A DNA stretch of 64,000 nucleotides, from the NCBI GenBank assembly GCA_902476875.1, contig CABSFC010000001.1:11413-75412 (forward strand), in the 5' to 3' direction. A program made the position numbers and the translations under genes. Positions 1 to 7,583 of the stretch are shown in pieces (the first letter of the stretch is position 1; the number at the start of each line of letters is the position of its first letter). Source of the DNA: an uncultured Oscillibacter sp. (lineage in GTDB: Bacteria > Bacillota > Clostridia > Oscillospirales > Oscillospiraceae). The notes under the pieces were generated by a model. The model searched no databases. It had not been told where the DNA came from and worked only from the letters and a program-made list of their open reading frames with translations.

Positions 1-229
1 CGTCCCGGGCCCGCAGCTGGCGCAGCACGCCCAGGCCGTCCAGCCCCGGCAGGACCACGTCCATCACCGCCAAATCAGGATGATACTGACCCATCAACTG
101 TAAAGCTTCCGCCCCATCCCCAGTGGAACCCACGACCGTGAATCCCTCTATTTTCTCTATGGCCTCCCGCAGCATGGTGCGGAAGCCCTCGTTGGCATCT
201 GCCAGCAATACAGTTCTTCTGTTGTCCAT
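1..229 (-). CDS. spo0A: Spo0A-like response regulator, N-terminal part (cut by window edge)
   Basis: The first 76 codons of a response regulator are present; the rest lies beyond base 1. The receiver domain shows an acidic residue at D11 and the phospho-acceptor Asp at D57 inside VMDVVLPGLDGL, a pattern close to Spo0A, the master regulator of sporulation. The DNA-binding domain is not visible, so the family call rests on the receiver and on context: spoIVB, the usual upstream neighbour of spo0A in Firmicutes, lies on the same strand about 4 kb away. The start ATG at 229 follows a GGACAAGGG-type ribosome site. Two Spo0A-box-like sequences lie upstream at 344-362. Another receiver-domain regulator is possible. 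Confidence 0.72.
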   Translation of the reverse strand, partial: MDNRRTVLLADANEGFRTMLREAIEKIEGFTVVGSTGDGAEALQLMGQYHPDLAVMDVVLPGLDGLGVLRQLRARD

Positions 230-259
230 ATTACCCTTGTCCTTTTCCCAGAATTTGCG

Positions 260-277
260 ACGGATTCGTGAATCCGT
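260..277. promoter_or_regulatory. Inverted repeat in the spo0A leader
   Basis: ACGGATTC-GT-GAATCCGT is a near-perfect dyad with 8-bp arms, 30 bp upstream of the spo0A start. It could be an operator or a leader hairpin. No matching regulator is known to me. Confidence 0.35.
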
Positions 278-343
278 TTTCTATAAACTAGCATAAAATT
301 ACATGATTTTCAAGGCGAGGCTATTAAATTATTCCATAAATCG

Positions 344-362
344 TTCGACACGATTTTCGAGA
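344..362 (-). promoter_or_regulatory. Tandem Spo0A-box-like sites upstream of spo0A
   Basis: On the minus strand, 350-344 reads TGTCGAA, an exact match to the 0A-box core. Positions 362-356 read TCTCGAA, one mismatch away, 12 bp upstream. spo0A is autoregulated through 0A boxes in Bacillus, so the position fits, but short motifs like these can arise by chance. Confidence 0.4.
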
Positions 363-462
363 CCGTCCTAGCCCTTGTCCCCCAATGGTTTCAGCCCTTT
401 CTTCCCTTTTTCGGCGGGATGTGCTATCATGGGAGTGAAATGACTTGACGGGAGTGATATCT

Positions 463-1011
463 ATGGACCTTTGCGCCGCGCTGGCGGCCTATCAGCAGGA
501 GGAACGGGACCGGGCGGAGTTGCTGCGCCGCCTGGAGAGCGGCGAGGCGCTGTATGGCCGGGAGAACCCGTCGGCCCATCTGACCGCCTCCGCCTGGGTG
601 GTCAGCCCGGACCGGACGCGGGTCCTGCTGGCCTGGCACAACCTGTACCGCTCCTGGGCCTGGCTGGGCGGCCACGCCGACGGCGAGCGGGACCTGCTGG
701 TCGTGGCGCTGCGGGAGGTCCGGGAGGAGAGCGGTCTGACCGCCGCGCGCCCCGTGACGGAGGATATCTACTCCCTGGAGATTCTGCCCGTCAGCGGCCA
801 CGAAAAGCGGGGGCGGTACGTCCCCTCCCACCTGCATCTGAACCTGACCTTCCTGCTGGAGGCCGACCCGGCCCTGCCGGTGCGCTGCAAGCCGGATGAG
901 AACAGCCGTGTGGGCTGGTTCGGCCTGGAGGACGCCGTCGCCGCCTCCACGGAGCCCTGGCTCCAGAAGCGCGTTTACCGCAAGCTCAACGCCAAGCTGG
1001 CCGGATATTGA
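463..1011 (+). CDS. NUDIX hydrolase
   Basis: A NUDIX-family pyrophosphohydrolase of 182 residues. The Nudix box is complete: G-x5-E-x7-REVREESGL starting at GHADGE, giving the metal-binding glutamates. Its substrate cannot be told from sequence. Some relatives with this N-terminal arm before the Nudix fold are annotated as broad NUDIX or isopentenyl-diphosphate-isomerase-like proteins. The ATG at 463 is preferred over a TTG at 445 because GGGAG sits 8-12 bases before it. It is the only plus-strand gene in this part of the window and ends tail-to-tail with the antiporter across a shared terminator. Confidence 0.85.
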   Translation: MDLCAALAAYQQEERDRAELLRRLESGEALYGRENPSAHLTASAWVVSPDRTRVLLAWHNLYRSWAWLGGHADGERDLLVVALREVREESGLTAARPVTEDIYSLEILPVSGHEKRGRYVPSHLHLNLTFLLEADPALPVRCKPDENSRVGWFGLEDAVAASTEPWLQKRVYRKLNAKLAGY

Positions 1012-1012
1012 A

Positions 1013-1044
1013 AAAGTCCCCTGGATATAAATCCAGGGGACTTT
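1013..1044. terminator. Bidirectional intrinsic terminator
   Basis: A perfect 14-bp stem (AAAGTCCCCTGGAT and its complement) around a 4-base loop, with T runs on both sides. It lies between the converging NUDIX and antiporter genes. Confidence 0.85.
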
Positions 1045-1046
1045 CG

Positions 1047-2342
1047 TTATCTGCCTTTCTTTTTGGCGGCCTCCAGCTTGGTCTGGCGGCGGTTGCGGAT
1101 CTCGTCGGACATGGGCCTGATGTCGCCGGCCTTGGTCAGGGCCTGCCGCGTCAGCAGCGGGCCCACCATCTCATACACCAGCACGGAGAACAGCGTGATG
1201 TTGCGGATCAGTCCGCCCTGCTCGCCGAGCTGCATGGCGGTGGTGCACATGCCCAGGGCCACGCCCGCCTGGGGCAGCAGCGTGATGCCCAGGTACTTGC
1301 AGATGTTGGGCGCGCAGTGGGTCCACTTCGAGCTGGCATAGGCGCCGATATACTTGCCGGCGGAGCGGAACACGATATACACAACGCCGATGCAGACGAT
1401 GGCGGCGTCCAGGAACACGTTCAGCTCCAGCTCCGCGCCGCTGATGACGAAGAACAGCGCGAACAGCGGAGACGTCCACTTGTCCGCCGCGCCCATCAGG
1501 TCCTCCGACAGGGGGCAGAGGTTGCAGAACACCGTGCCCAGCATCATGCACACCAGCAGGGAGGAAAAGCCCACGGTAACGGGGCCCACCCGGAACTCCA
1601 GCATGGCCAGGGAGGCGGTCAGAAACACGAACGCGATGGTCATGTTCAGGCGGTTGGTGTTGGAGTGGAACAGCTTTTCCAGCTGGGTCAGCAGCCAGCC
1701 CATCACCGCGCCCAGCAGCAGCGAGCCCACGATCTCCACAAAGGGGTTCACCAGGATGGAGACCAGGTCCACCTCGCCGCTGACCAGCGTCTTGGCGATG
1801 CCGAAGGACACAGCGAACACCACCAGGCCCACGGCGTCGTCCAGGGCCACGATTGGCAGCAGAAGGTCCGTCAGCGGGCCCTTGGCCTTGTACTGCCGCA
1901 CCACCATCAGCGTGGCGGCGGGAGCGGTGGCGGTGGCGATAGCGCCCAGGGTGATGACCTGGGCCACGGACAGCTTATCCGGCATGATCACGTGGACCGC
2001 CGCCAGGGACAGATCCACCAGCAGCGTGGCCGTCAGGGCCTGGACGATGCCGATGATGGTGGCCTGCCGCCCCGTGGCTTTCAGGTCCTGCAGGCGGAAC
2101 TCATTGCCGATGGAGAACGCGATGAAGCCCAGGGCCACCTCCGAGATCAGGGACAGCCGGCTCACCGCGTCGGCGGAGACAAAGCCTAGCCCGTCGATGT
2201 GCATGGTGCCCAGGCAGTAGGGGCCGATCAGAACGCCGGCCATCAGATAGGCCGTGACGTCCGGCAGCTTCAGCGGGTGGATCACGCGGGTCATGAGCAG
2301 CCCCGCCAGAATGGCGATGGACACCGACAAAAGAGTAGACAT
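1047..2342 (-). CDS. CPA2-family cation:proton antiporter
   Basis: A membrane protein of 431 residues made almost wholly of hydrophobic helices, with the Na+/H+-exchanger fold of the monovalent cation:proton antiporter-2 (KefB/NapA-like) family. The helix-1 region (HPLKLPDVTAYLMAGVLIGP) is typical. There is no C-terminal TrkA-N nucleotide-binding domain; the protein ends in a short basic tail, so it is a membrane-core-only member. The likely role is Na+ or K+ for H+ exchange across the cell membrane for pH or ion balance. The start ATG follows AAAGAGGAAG. A good promoter and a LacI-type palindrome lie upstream (2378-2419). Confidence 0.85.
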   Translation of the reverse strand: MSTLLSVSIAILAGLLMTRVIHPLKLPDVTAYLMAGVLIGPYCLGTMHIDGLGFVSADAVSRLSLISEVALGFIAFSIGNEFRLQDLKATGRQATIIGIVQALTATLLVDLSLAAVHVIMPDKLSVAQVITLGAIATATAPAATLMVVRQYKAKGPLTDLLLPIVALDDAVGLVVFAVSFGIAKTLVSGEVDLVSILVNPFVEIVGSLLLGAVMGWLLTQLEKLFHSNTNRLNMTIAFVFLTASLAMLEFRVGPVTVGFSSLLVCMMLGTVFCNLCPLSEDLMGAADKWTSPLFALFFVISGAELELNVFLDAAIVCIGVVYIVFRSAGKYIGAYASSKWTHCAPNICKYLGITLLPQAGVALGMCTTAMQLGEQGGLIRNITLFSVLVYEMVGPLLTRQALTKAGDIRPMSDEIRNRRQTKLEAAKKKGR

Positions 2343-2377
2343 AACAGCAACTTCCTCTTTCCGAATTTCGCCATCAC

Positions 2378-2406
2378 AGTATACTTGAAACCGCTATAAA
2401 AATCAA
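2378..2406 (-). promoter_or_regulatory. Promoter of the antiporter gene
   Basis: On the minus strand, TTGATT (2406-2401) and TATACT (2383-2378) are separated by exactly 17 bases. The start codon is 36 bp downstream of the -10. Confidence 0.65.
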
Positions 2407-2407
2407 G

Positions 2408-2419
2408 GCAAACGTTTGC
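2408..2419. promoter_or_regulatory. Perfect palindrome next to the antiporter -35
   Basis: GCAAACGTTTGC is a 12-bp perfect palindrome with a central CG, the form of LacI/CcpA-family operators, placed directly upstream of the -35. The link to carbon or ion control is inference. Confidence 0.45.
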
Positions 2420-2518
2420 GAAATTTTATACGATATTCCGTCTGAAAGATTGGAGATTTTTACGATTTTGCGTTAATGATCCGTAAAATTTCCCGCGTTC
2501 TGTCCCGCGGAGCGCGAA

Positions 2519-2546
2519 AAAGAGGACCGCCTGAGCGGTCCTCTTT
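2519..2546 (-). terminator. Terminator of the NCS2 permease gene
   Basis: A 12-bp stem (AAAGAGGACCGC with its complement, 4-base loop) followed on the minus strand by a short T run. Confidence 0.8.
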
Positions 2547-2582
2547 CTGATTTTATTGCCGCGCGGCGTTTCCCGGAGGCGG

Positions 2583-3968
2583 TCAGTCCTTTTCGATGTT
2601 CTCCGGTGTCAGGGCGTTCTGCACCTCCACCTTCTTCGGCAGCGTCAAAGACAGGATCATGGAGACGACGAACACACCCGCCACGGGGTTGCCGGAGAAG
2701 ATGTCCCCGATCACCTGGGGCATGTGGTTGAAAAAGCCGTCCACCTGGGTGACGCCGATGCCGATGGCGAAGGAAGCGGCGGCGATCAGGGTGTTGCGCT
2801 GATCCAGGCCGCACTGGCCCAGCATGGTCACGCCGGAGACGATGATGGCGCCGAACATGATGACCGTGCAGCCGCCCAGCACGCAGTCCGGCAGCGTGGA
2901 GAAGAAAGCGCCGATGGGCGGGAACAGTCCGGCGATAACCAGGGTCAGGGCGCCGAACATGATGGTGAAACGGTTGACCACCTTGGTCATGGCCACCAGG
3001 CCCACGTTCTGGCTGAAGGAGGTGATGGGCGTGCAGCCGAAGACGCCGCCGGAGACGGCGGAGATAAAGCCGTCGCAGCACAGGGAGCCGGAGAGCTCTC
3101 TCTCGGTGATGTCCCGGCCCAGGCCGCCGGTGCAGACCGCCGTGGTGTCGCCGATGGTCTCGGCGGCGGAGACGAAGAACACCAGGGTCACGGAGATGAT
3201 GGCGCCGATCTGGAATTTGGGCGCGTAGTGGAACAGCATGGGCAGGGAGATGACGCCCATCTCGCCGATGCTCGCGCCGATGGAGGCGAAGTCCACCATG
3301 CCGAAAAAGACCGCCACGATGTACCCGACCACCAGGCCGAAGAGGACGTACAGCTGCTTCCAGAAGCCCTTGGCCAGGGACTGGAACACCAGGCAGGCCG
3401 CCAGGGTGATGGTGCCCACCAGCAGGTTCTGCCAGCTGCCGAATTCATACACGGCGGAGGCGCCGAAGGAGCTGATGCCCACGCCCAGCAGGGAGAAGCC
3501 GATGGTCGTCACCACGCAGGCGGAGACGATGGGGGCCACGAACCGCCGCCAGTACTTCACCGTCAGGCCCAGAACGCCCTCGATGCAGCCGCCGACGATG
3601 ATGGCGCCGATCATCAGCCCGTAGTCCCGGGCCGCCAGCACCATCATGGCGGAGACGAAGGTGAAGCTGACGCCCATGACCACCGGCAGCCTGGAGCCGA
3701 TCTTCCAGATGGGATAGAGCTGGATCAGTGTGCCGATACCGGCGATGAACATGGCGTTTTGGATCAGGCGGGCCGTCTCCACTGCGGTGAAGGGCTGGCC
3801 GTCATAGAGCGCCACCGAGGCGACCAGGATGATGGGCGCCACGTTGGATACGAACATCGCAAGCACATGCTGCAGCCCAAACGGGATGGCTTTCCCGACA
3901 GGCACCCGCCCGTCCAGCTGATAAATGTTTTCGATCCGCGCGTTCTTCTGGGCCTCCGACTGTTTCAT
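2583..3968 (-). CDS. NCS2-family nucleobase (uracil/xanthine) permease
   Basis: A polytopic membrane protein of 461 residues of the nucleobase:cation symporter-2 family (uracil-xanthine permeases such as PbuX and UraA). The N-terminal segment FGLQHVLAMF is the family hallmark of helix 1, and the later GLGRDITERE-GS region also fits. It should import a purine or pyrimidine base with H+ or Na+; the substrate is not resolved by sequence. The ATG at 3968 is chosen because AAAGGGGA precedes it; an in-frame extension up to 4070 has no such site. The gene is monocistronic, with its own consensus promoter and terminator. Confidence 0.88.
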   Translation of the reverse strand: MKQSEAQKNARIENIYQLDGRVPVGKAIPFGLQHVLAMFVSNVAPIILVASVALYDGQPFTAVETARLIQNAMFIAGIGTLIQLYPIWKIGSRLPVVMGVSFTFVSAMMVLAARDYGLMIGAIIVGGCIEGVLGLTVKYWRRFVAPIVSACVVTTIGFSLLGVGISSFGASAVYEFGSWQNLLVGTITLAACLVFQSLAKGFWKQLYVLFGLVVGYIVAVFFGMVDFASIGASIGEMGVISLPMLFHYAPKFQIGAIISVTLVFFVSAAETIGDTTAVCTGGLGRDITERELSGSLCCDGFISAVSGGVFGCTPITSFSQNVGLVAMTKVVNRFTIMFGALTLVIAGLFPPIGAFFSTLPDCVLGGCTVIMFGAIIVSGVTMLGQCGLDQRNTLIAAASFAIGIGVTQVDGFFNHMPQVIGDIFSGNPVAGVFVVSMILSLTLPKKVEVQNALTPENIEKD

Positions 3969-4075
3969 ACGCAATTTCCCCTTTAAAAACAATTTGGAGA
4001 CGGTACCGACCGCCGGACCCCTCGGATACGAAAGGTGGCCAAATTCTCCGCGAACCGTCCGCGCCGCCATCTCTA
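3969..4075 (-). promoter_or_regulatory. Transcribed leader of the permease gene, possibly structured
   Basis: About 105 bases lie between the expected transcription start and the start codon, with complementary 7-mers AATTTGG and CCAAATT about 50 bases apart and a GGTACC core between them. I could not match it to the guanine, xanthine or PyrR-binding leaders, so function is open. Confidence 0.25.
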
Positions 4076-4081
4076 TATGCT

Positions 4082-4110
4082 ATTATAAAAGGTCGACCTT
4101 TATTTGTCAA
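4082..4110 (-). promoter_or_regulatory. Consensus promoter with internal palindrome for the NCS2 permease
   Basis: Minus-strand TTGACA (4110-4105) and TATAAT (4087-4082) are 17 bases apart, a full sigma-A consensus. The spacer holds the perfect 14-bp palindrome AAAGGTCGACCTTT (4088-4101), where a bound repressor would block polymerase. Confidence 0.75.
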
Positions 4111-4197
4111 ACTTTTTGTTAGTCTTCAACAATATTTTTTTGTTTTTCGTCCGGCGCCCATGGAAACAGGAAACGGCCGCGGGGTGGAAGCGGCAGG

Positions 4198-4222
4198 CGG
4201 GCGCGCCTTGACGGCGCGCCCG
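4198..4222. terminator. GC-rich hairpin downstream of spoIVB
   Basis: A 10-bp perfect stem (CGGGCGCGCC with its complement, loop TTGAC) 23 bp past the spoIVB stop. There is no T run, so it may slow decay rather than terminate. Confidence 0.5.
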
Positions 4223-4244
4223 CGGTTTGCGTTATCAGGCGGTT

Positions 4245-5267
4245 TTATGCCGCCTCCAGCATATTTTCAATCAAAATTCCATATCCTTTTGTCGGATCGT
4301 TCAGCAAAACGTGGGTCACGGCGCCCACCAGAGCGCCGTCCTGCAGGATGGGACTGCCGCTCATCCCCTGGACAATGCCGCCGGTGGCGGCAATCAGCGC
4401 CGGGTCCGTGACGGAGAGCACCATGTCCCGCCCGTCCGCCGCGTTGGGCACTACTTTTAAAATCTCGATCTCATACTCCCGCACCGCGTCCCCCTCCACA
4501 TTGGAGCGGATGACGGCGCCGCCGGGCCTGGCCGTGCCCACGGGCACCGCGTCGCCCTGGACAGGCCCGTAGTCCTCCTCCGCCAGCGTGCCGAAGACGC
4601 CGCTGTCGGTGTTGGCGTGCAGCTCGCCCAGGTCGCATGTCAGGTCGAAGTCGCCCCGGAGCTCGCCCGCCGCGCCAGCCTCGCCCTTTTTCACCGCCTT
4701 CACGGTGGAGGGCAGGATGGAGCCGTTGGAGAAGGGCATCAGCTGGGCCGTGTCCACGTCCGTGATGCCGTGGCCCAGGGCGCCGAAGTCGCCGGTGGCG
4801 GGGTCGTAATAGGTCATGGTGCCGATACCCGCCATGCTGTCCCGAATCCACGCGCCGATGCAGTAGCTCCCCTGGTCATTTTGCGCGGGCTCCACGGACA
4901 GCGTCATGCTGCCGCCGTCCCGGCGGACCTGTAGGTCCGTGGCGGCGTCGCCGTTTTCCTGCAGCAGCGCCTGGAACTGCTCCGTGGACGTCACGGCGGT
5001 GCCGCCGCAGCTGACGATGATGTCTCCCGTCCGCAGGCCGCACTCCCTGGCGGGTGTGCCGCCGTCAGACAGCTTGATCACCACAACGCCCCGGGAAAAC
5101 AGCTTGATGCCCACGGTGTGGCCCACCGGGACCAGCATCCGGGCGCCGGCGGCGTCCGCCGTCACACCGGCGGCCACGGCCACTGCCGGGGCGCAAAGAA
5201 ACAGCGCCAGGAGGAGCGCCGCCCCGCCCTGGAGGGCGCGTTTTGCGATTTGCGATGGTCCATACAA
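4245..5267 (-). CDS. spoIVB: SpoIVB serine peptidase (sporulation signal, family S55)
   Basis: A secreted forespore peptidase; in Bacillus, SpoIVB cleaves SpoIVFA to trigger pro-sigma-K processing. The protein (340 residues) has an N-terminal signal/anchor helix, a PDZ domain at about residues 50-125 (GLRTGDIIVSCGG), and an S55 domain with the catalytic His in FGALGHGI and Ser in GMSGSPI. The start is a TTG with AAAAGGGG about 9 bases upstream; a nearby ATG is out of frame. In Bacillus and Clostridium, spoIVB sits directly upstream of spo0A. Here three other genes lie between them. It follows ftsZ on the same strand with a terminator between. Confidence 0.9.
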   Translation of the reverse strand: MYGPSQIAKRALQGGAALLLALFLCAPAVAVAAGVTADAAGARMLVPVGHTVGIKLFSRGVVVIKLSDGGTPARECGLRTGDIIVSCGGTAVTSTEQFQALLQENGDAATDLQVRRDGGSMTLSVEPAQNDQGSYCIGAWIRDSMAGIGTMTYYDPATGDFGALGHGITDVDTAQLMPFSNGSILPSTVKAVKKGEAGAAGELRGDFDLTCDLGELHANTDSGVFGTLAEEDYGPVQGDAVPVGTARPGGAVIRSNVEGDAVREYEIEILKVVPNAADGRDMVLSVTDPALIAATGGIVQGMSGSPILQDGALVGAVTHVLLNDPTKGYGILIENMLEAA

Positions 5268-5416
5268 TCAAATCACCCCTTTTGAAAAATCGCCGGAGGC
5301 GCGTTCGTCCCGCCGGCACCGTTATCATTTGCCGCCGGTTTGAAACCACGCCAAGCAAAAAGCGGCAGCGCGTCCATGGTACAAATCCCCGCCGCCGGGA
5401 TTTCAGGGCGCGAAAA

Positions 5417-5448
5417 AGGACCCCGCAGGCAAAAGTCTGCGGGGTCCT
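5417..5448 (-). terminator. Terminator of ftsZ / dcw cluster
   Basis: A 12-bp perfect stem (AGGACCCCGCAG and complement, 8-base loop) followed on the minus strand by five T residues, placed just after the ftsZ stop. Confidence 0.85.
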
Positions 5449-5459
5449 CCAGTATTTTC

Positions 5460-6578
5460 TTAATCGCGCTTGTTGAAAATTTTGAAAATGTCGTCGAAGG
5501 GGTCGTCCTCCACTTCGGGCTTGGGCACGTCCTCCTCCTTCAGGGGCACGGGCTCCGGCGCCGTGGCGGGAGCGCCGCTCTGGGCAGCGGGCGCGGCGGC
5601 GACCTTCGGCAGCTGGCCGGGGGCCTTGTCGAAGCCGGTGGCGATGACGGTGACGCGGATCTCGTCGTCCAACGTCTCGTCGAAGGTGGCGCCGAAGATG
5701 GTGAGGGCGTCGGGGTGGACGGCGGCCTGCACCAGGCTGGCGGCCTGCTCCACCTCCTCCAGGCCGATGTCCATGGAGCCGGTGACGTTGATCAGGACGC
5801 CCTTGGCGCCCTCGATGGAGGTCTCCAGCAGAGGGCTGGAAATGGCCATCTTGGCGGCCTCCTCGGCCTTGCCCTTGCCAGCGGCGCGGCCCACGCCCAT
5901 ATGGGCCATGCCGGCGTTTTTCATAATGGCGGTGACGTCGGCAAAGTCCAGGTTGATGAAGCCGGTGTCCCGGATCAGGTCGGAGATGGACTGCACCGCC
6001 TGACGCAGCACATCGTCGGCGATCTCAAAGGCGTTGGCGAAGGTGATCTTCTGGTCGGTGGCGTGCTTCAGCCGCTCGTTGGGGATGATGACCAGGGAGT
6101 CCACCTTCCCCTCCAGCTCGGCGATGCCCTTTTCGGCCTGCTGCATGCGGCGGCGGCCCTCAAAGCCGAAGGGCTTGGTCACCACGGCCACGGTCAGGAT
6201 GTCCATCTCCTTGGCGATCTCCGCCACGATGGGCGCGCCGCCGGTGCCGGTGCCGCCGCCCATGCCGGCGGTGATGAACACCATGTCGGTGTCCTCCAGA
6301 GCCTTGGCGATCTGGTTGCGGCTCTCCTCGGCGGACTTGCGGCCCACCTCCGGGTCGGAGCCCGCGCCCTGGCCGTGAGTCAGCTTCTCGCCGATCTGAA
6401 TTTTATAAGTAGCGCTGGACACGTTCAGCGCCTGCTTGTCGGTATTCACCGCCACGAAATCCACGCCCTTGGTGCCGGAGCGGACCATGCGGTTGACCAC
6501 GTTGTTGCCGCCGCCGCCGACGCCGATGACCTTAATGTTGACGACGGTATCGGGGCCGGTCTCCAATCCAAATGCCAT
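5460..6578 (-). CDS. ftsZ: Cell division protein FtsZ
   Basis: A tubulin-like GTPase that forms the cytokinetic ring. At 372 residues it has normal length. The N-terminal [13 protein letters not shown] loop, the tubulin signature [13 protein letters not shown] near residue 105 and the T7-loop/GTPase segment around NLDFADV are intact. After a Pro/Ala-rich linker (about 320-350) the C-terminal tail reads [11 protein letters not shown] in place of the usual DIPxFLRRR-type peptide that binds FtsA and SepF, so partner binding may differ. No ftsA is in the window. GGAGG precedes the ATG, and a separate promoter lies at 6664-6692. Confidence 0.97.
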   Translation of the reverse strand: MAFGLETGPDTVVNIKVIGVGGGGNNVVNRMVRSGTKGVDFVAVNTDKQALNVSSATYKIQIGEKLTHGQGAGSDPEVGRKSAEESRNQIAKALEDTDMVFITAGMGGGTGTGGAPIVAEIAKEMDILTVAVVTKPFGFEGRRRMQQAEKGIAELEGKVDSLVIIPNERLKHATDQKITFANAFEIADDVLRQAVQSISDLIRDTGFINLDFADVTAIMKNAGMAHMGVGRAAGKGKAEEAAKMAISSPLLETSIEGAKGVLINVTGSMDIGLEEVEQAASLVQAAVHPDALTIFGATFDETLDDEIRVTVIATGFDKAPGQLPKVAAAPAAQSGAPATAPEPVPLKEEDVPKPEVEDDPFDDIFKIFNKRD

Positions 6579-6663
6579 AGTGGTGCCTCCTACTATCTTT
6601 TGTAGAAACGGGCGAAAACCCCGCTGATTTTCCCTATATCCTGTGTTCTGAGATATTTAGTTT

Positions 6664-6692
6664 ATTGTATGACACTTTCCCGCTCCGGTCAA
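6664..6692 (-). promoter_or_regulatory. Promoter of ftsZ
   Basis: Minus-strand TTGACC and TACAAT with a 17-base spacer, about 85 bases before the ftsZ start, so ftsZ can be transcribed apart from the upstream dcw genes. Confidence 0.65.
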
Positions 6693-6790
6693 GAGTCCCT
6701 TTTGGTTTTCGCCTGAAATTTCTGAAAAAAGCGGAGAAGCGGCAGGATCCGCCCCTCCGTTTTACGTCGGCTTTCCCGCACCGTGGCACG

Positions 6791-7579
6791 TCAGCGCGCG
6801 TTTTGTTTGAGATAGGCCTTGCCGTCGTCCCGGCTCAGATCGATGGTGCCCGTCATGTTGTCCTGGATCTTTTCATCGTCCAACGTCAACAGCAGGTATT
6901 GCAGCTTATAGGTGTAGTCCGCGCCGTAGGGCAGCTTCACCGTGAAGCGCCCGTCGTAGTCCATCGTCAGCACAGACAGGTCGTCCAGATGGATGCCGTC
7001 CACCCGGTCCAGCAGCGCCGCGTCCTCCAGGGCGTGCAGCAGCTTTTCCAGACTCTCCTGCTGGCCGCTGTATTCCGTCGCCAGCGCCAGCTGGCCCCCC
7101 ACGGAGGGCGCCAGCAGCGTGCAGCCGTCGATGACGCCGTAACCCGCGGCGGCGCCGGACTCCATCTGGTCCACGATCTTGAGCTTGCCCCGCGTCTTGT
7201 CTCCCGGACTGACCAGCCATGTGTAGCCGTCCTGAACGACTGCCAGCGGCGTGCCGCACTCCTCCACCTCGATCAGCAGGGTGTCCGGCAGCTTCCGGTT
7301 GATCCGGACGCTCTTGAGATAGGGCAGGGACGCCACCATGCGGCTGGCCACGTCGTTCTTGTTCAGGAGATACAGGTTGTCGCCATTCTCGATGCCCGTG
7401 GCGTCCAGAATCTCCTGCTCGGTGTACCGCTCCTGTCCGGTGACGACGATGGTGTCCACCCGGAAAAACAGCGTCAGCGCCACGACGATGGCCCCGCAGA
7501 TCACCAACGTGGACAGCAGCTTATAGAGGAAGCCGAAGCTTCCCCTCCGCCGCCGGTTGGAATGTCTGCGTCTCGCCAT
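6791..7579 (-). CDS. ftsQ: Cell division protein FtsQ/DivIB
   Basis: A bitopic divisome protein of 262 residues: basic cytoplasmic N-terminus (RRRHSNRRRR), one membrane helix at about 20-42, then a POTRA domain whose first strand reads FRVDTIVVTGQERYTEQEI, and a beta domain. It joins FtsL and DivIC to regulate septal wall synthesis. It starts four bases after the murA stop, with GGAGT in the murA end as ribosome site, so the two are translationally coupled. The position before ftsZ matches other dcw clusters. Confidence 0.88.
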   Translation of the reverse strand: MARRRHSNRRRRGSFGFLYKLLSTLVICGAIVVALTLFFRVDTIVVTGQERYTEQEILDATGIENGDNLYLLNKNDVASRMVASLPYLKSVRINRKLPDTLLIEVEECGTPLAVVQDGYTWLVSPGDKTRGKLKIVDQMESGAAAGYGVIDGCTLLAPSVGGQLALATEYSGQQESLEKLLHALEDAALLDRVDGIHLDDLSVLTMDYDGRFTVKLPYGADYTYKLQYLLLTLDDEKIQDNMTGTIDLSRDDGKAYLKQNAR

Positions 7580-7583
7580 CGTC

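Noticed and set aside
3969..4075. Purine riboswitch or PyrR site upstream of the NCS2 permease
   Set aside because: The conserved core words of the guanine/xanthine aptamers are missing and the resemblance to the PyrR site is too loose.
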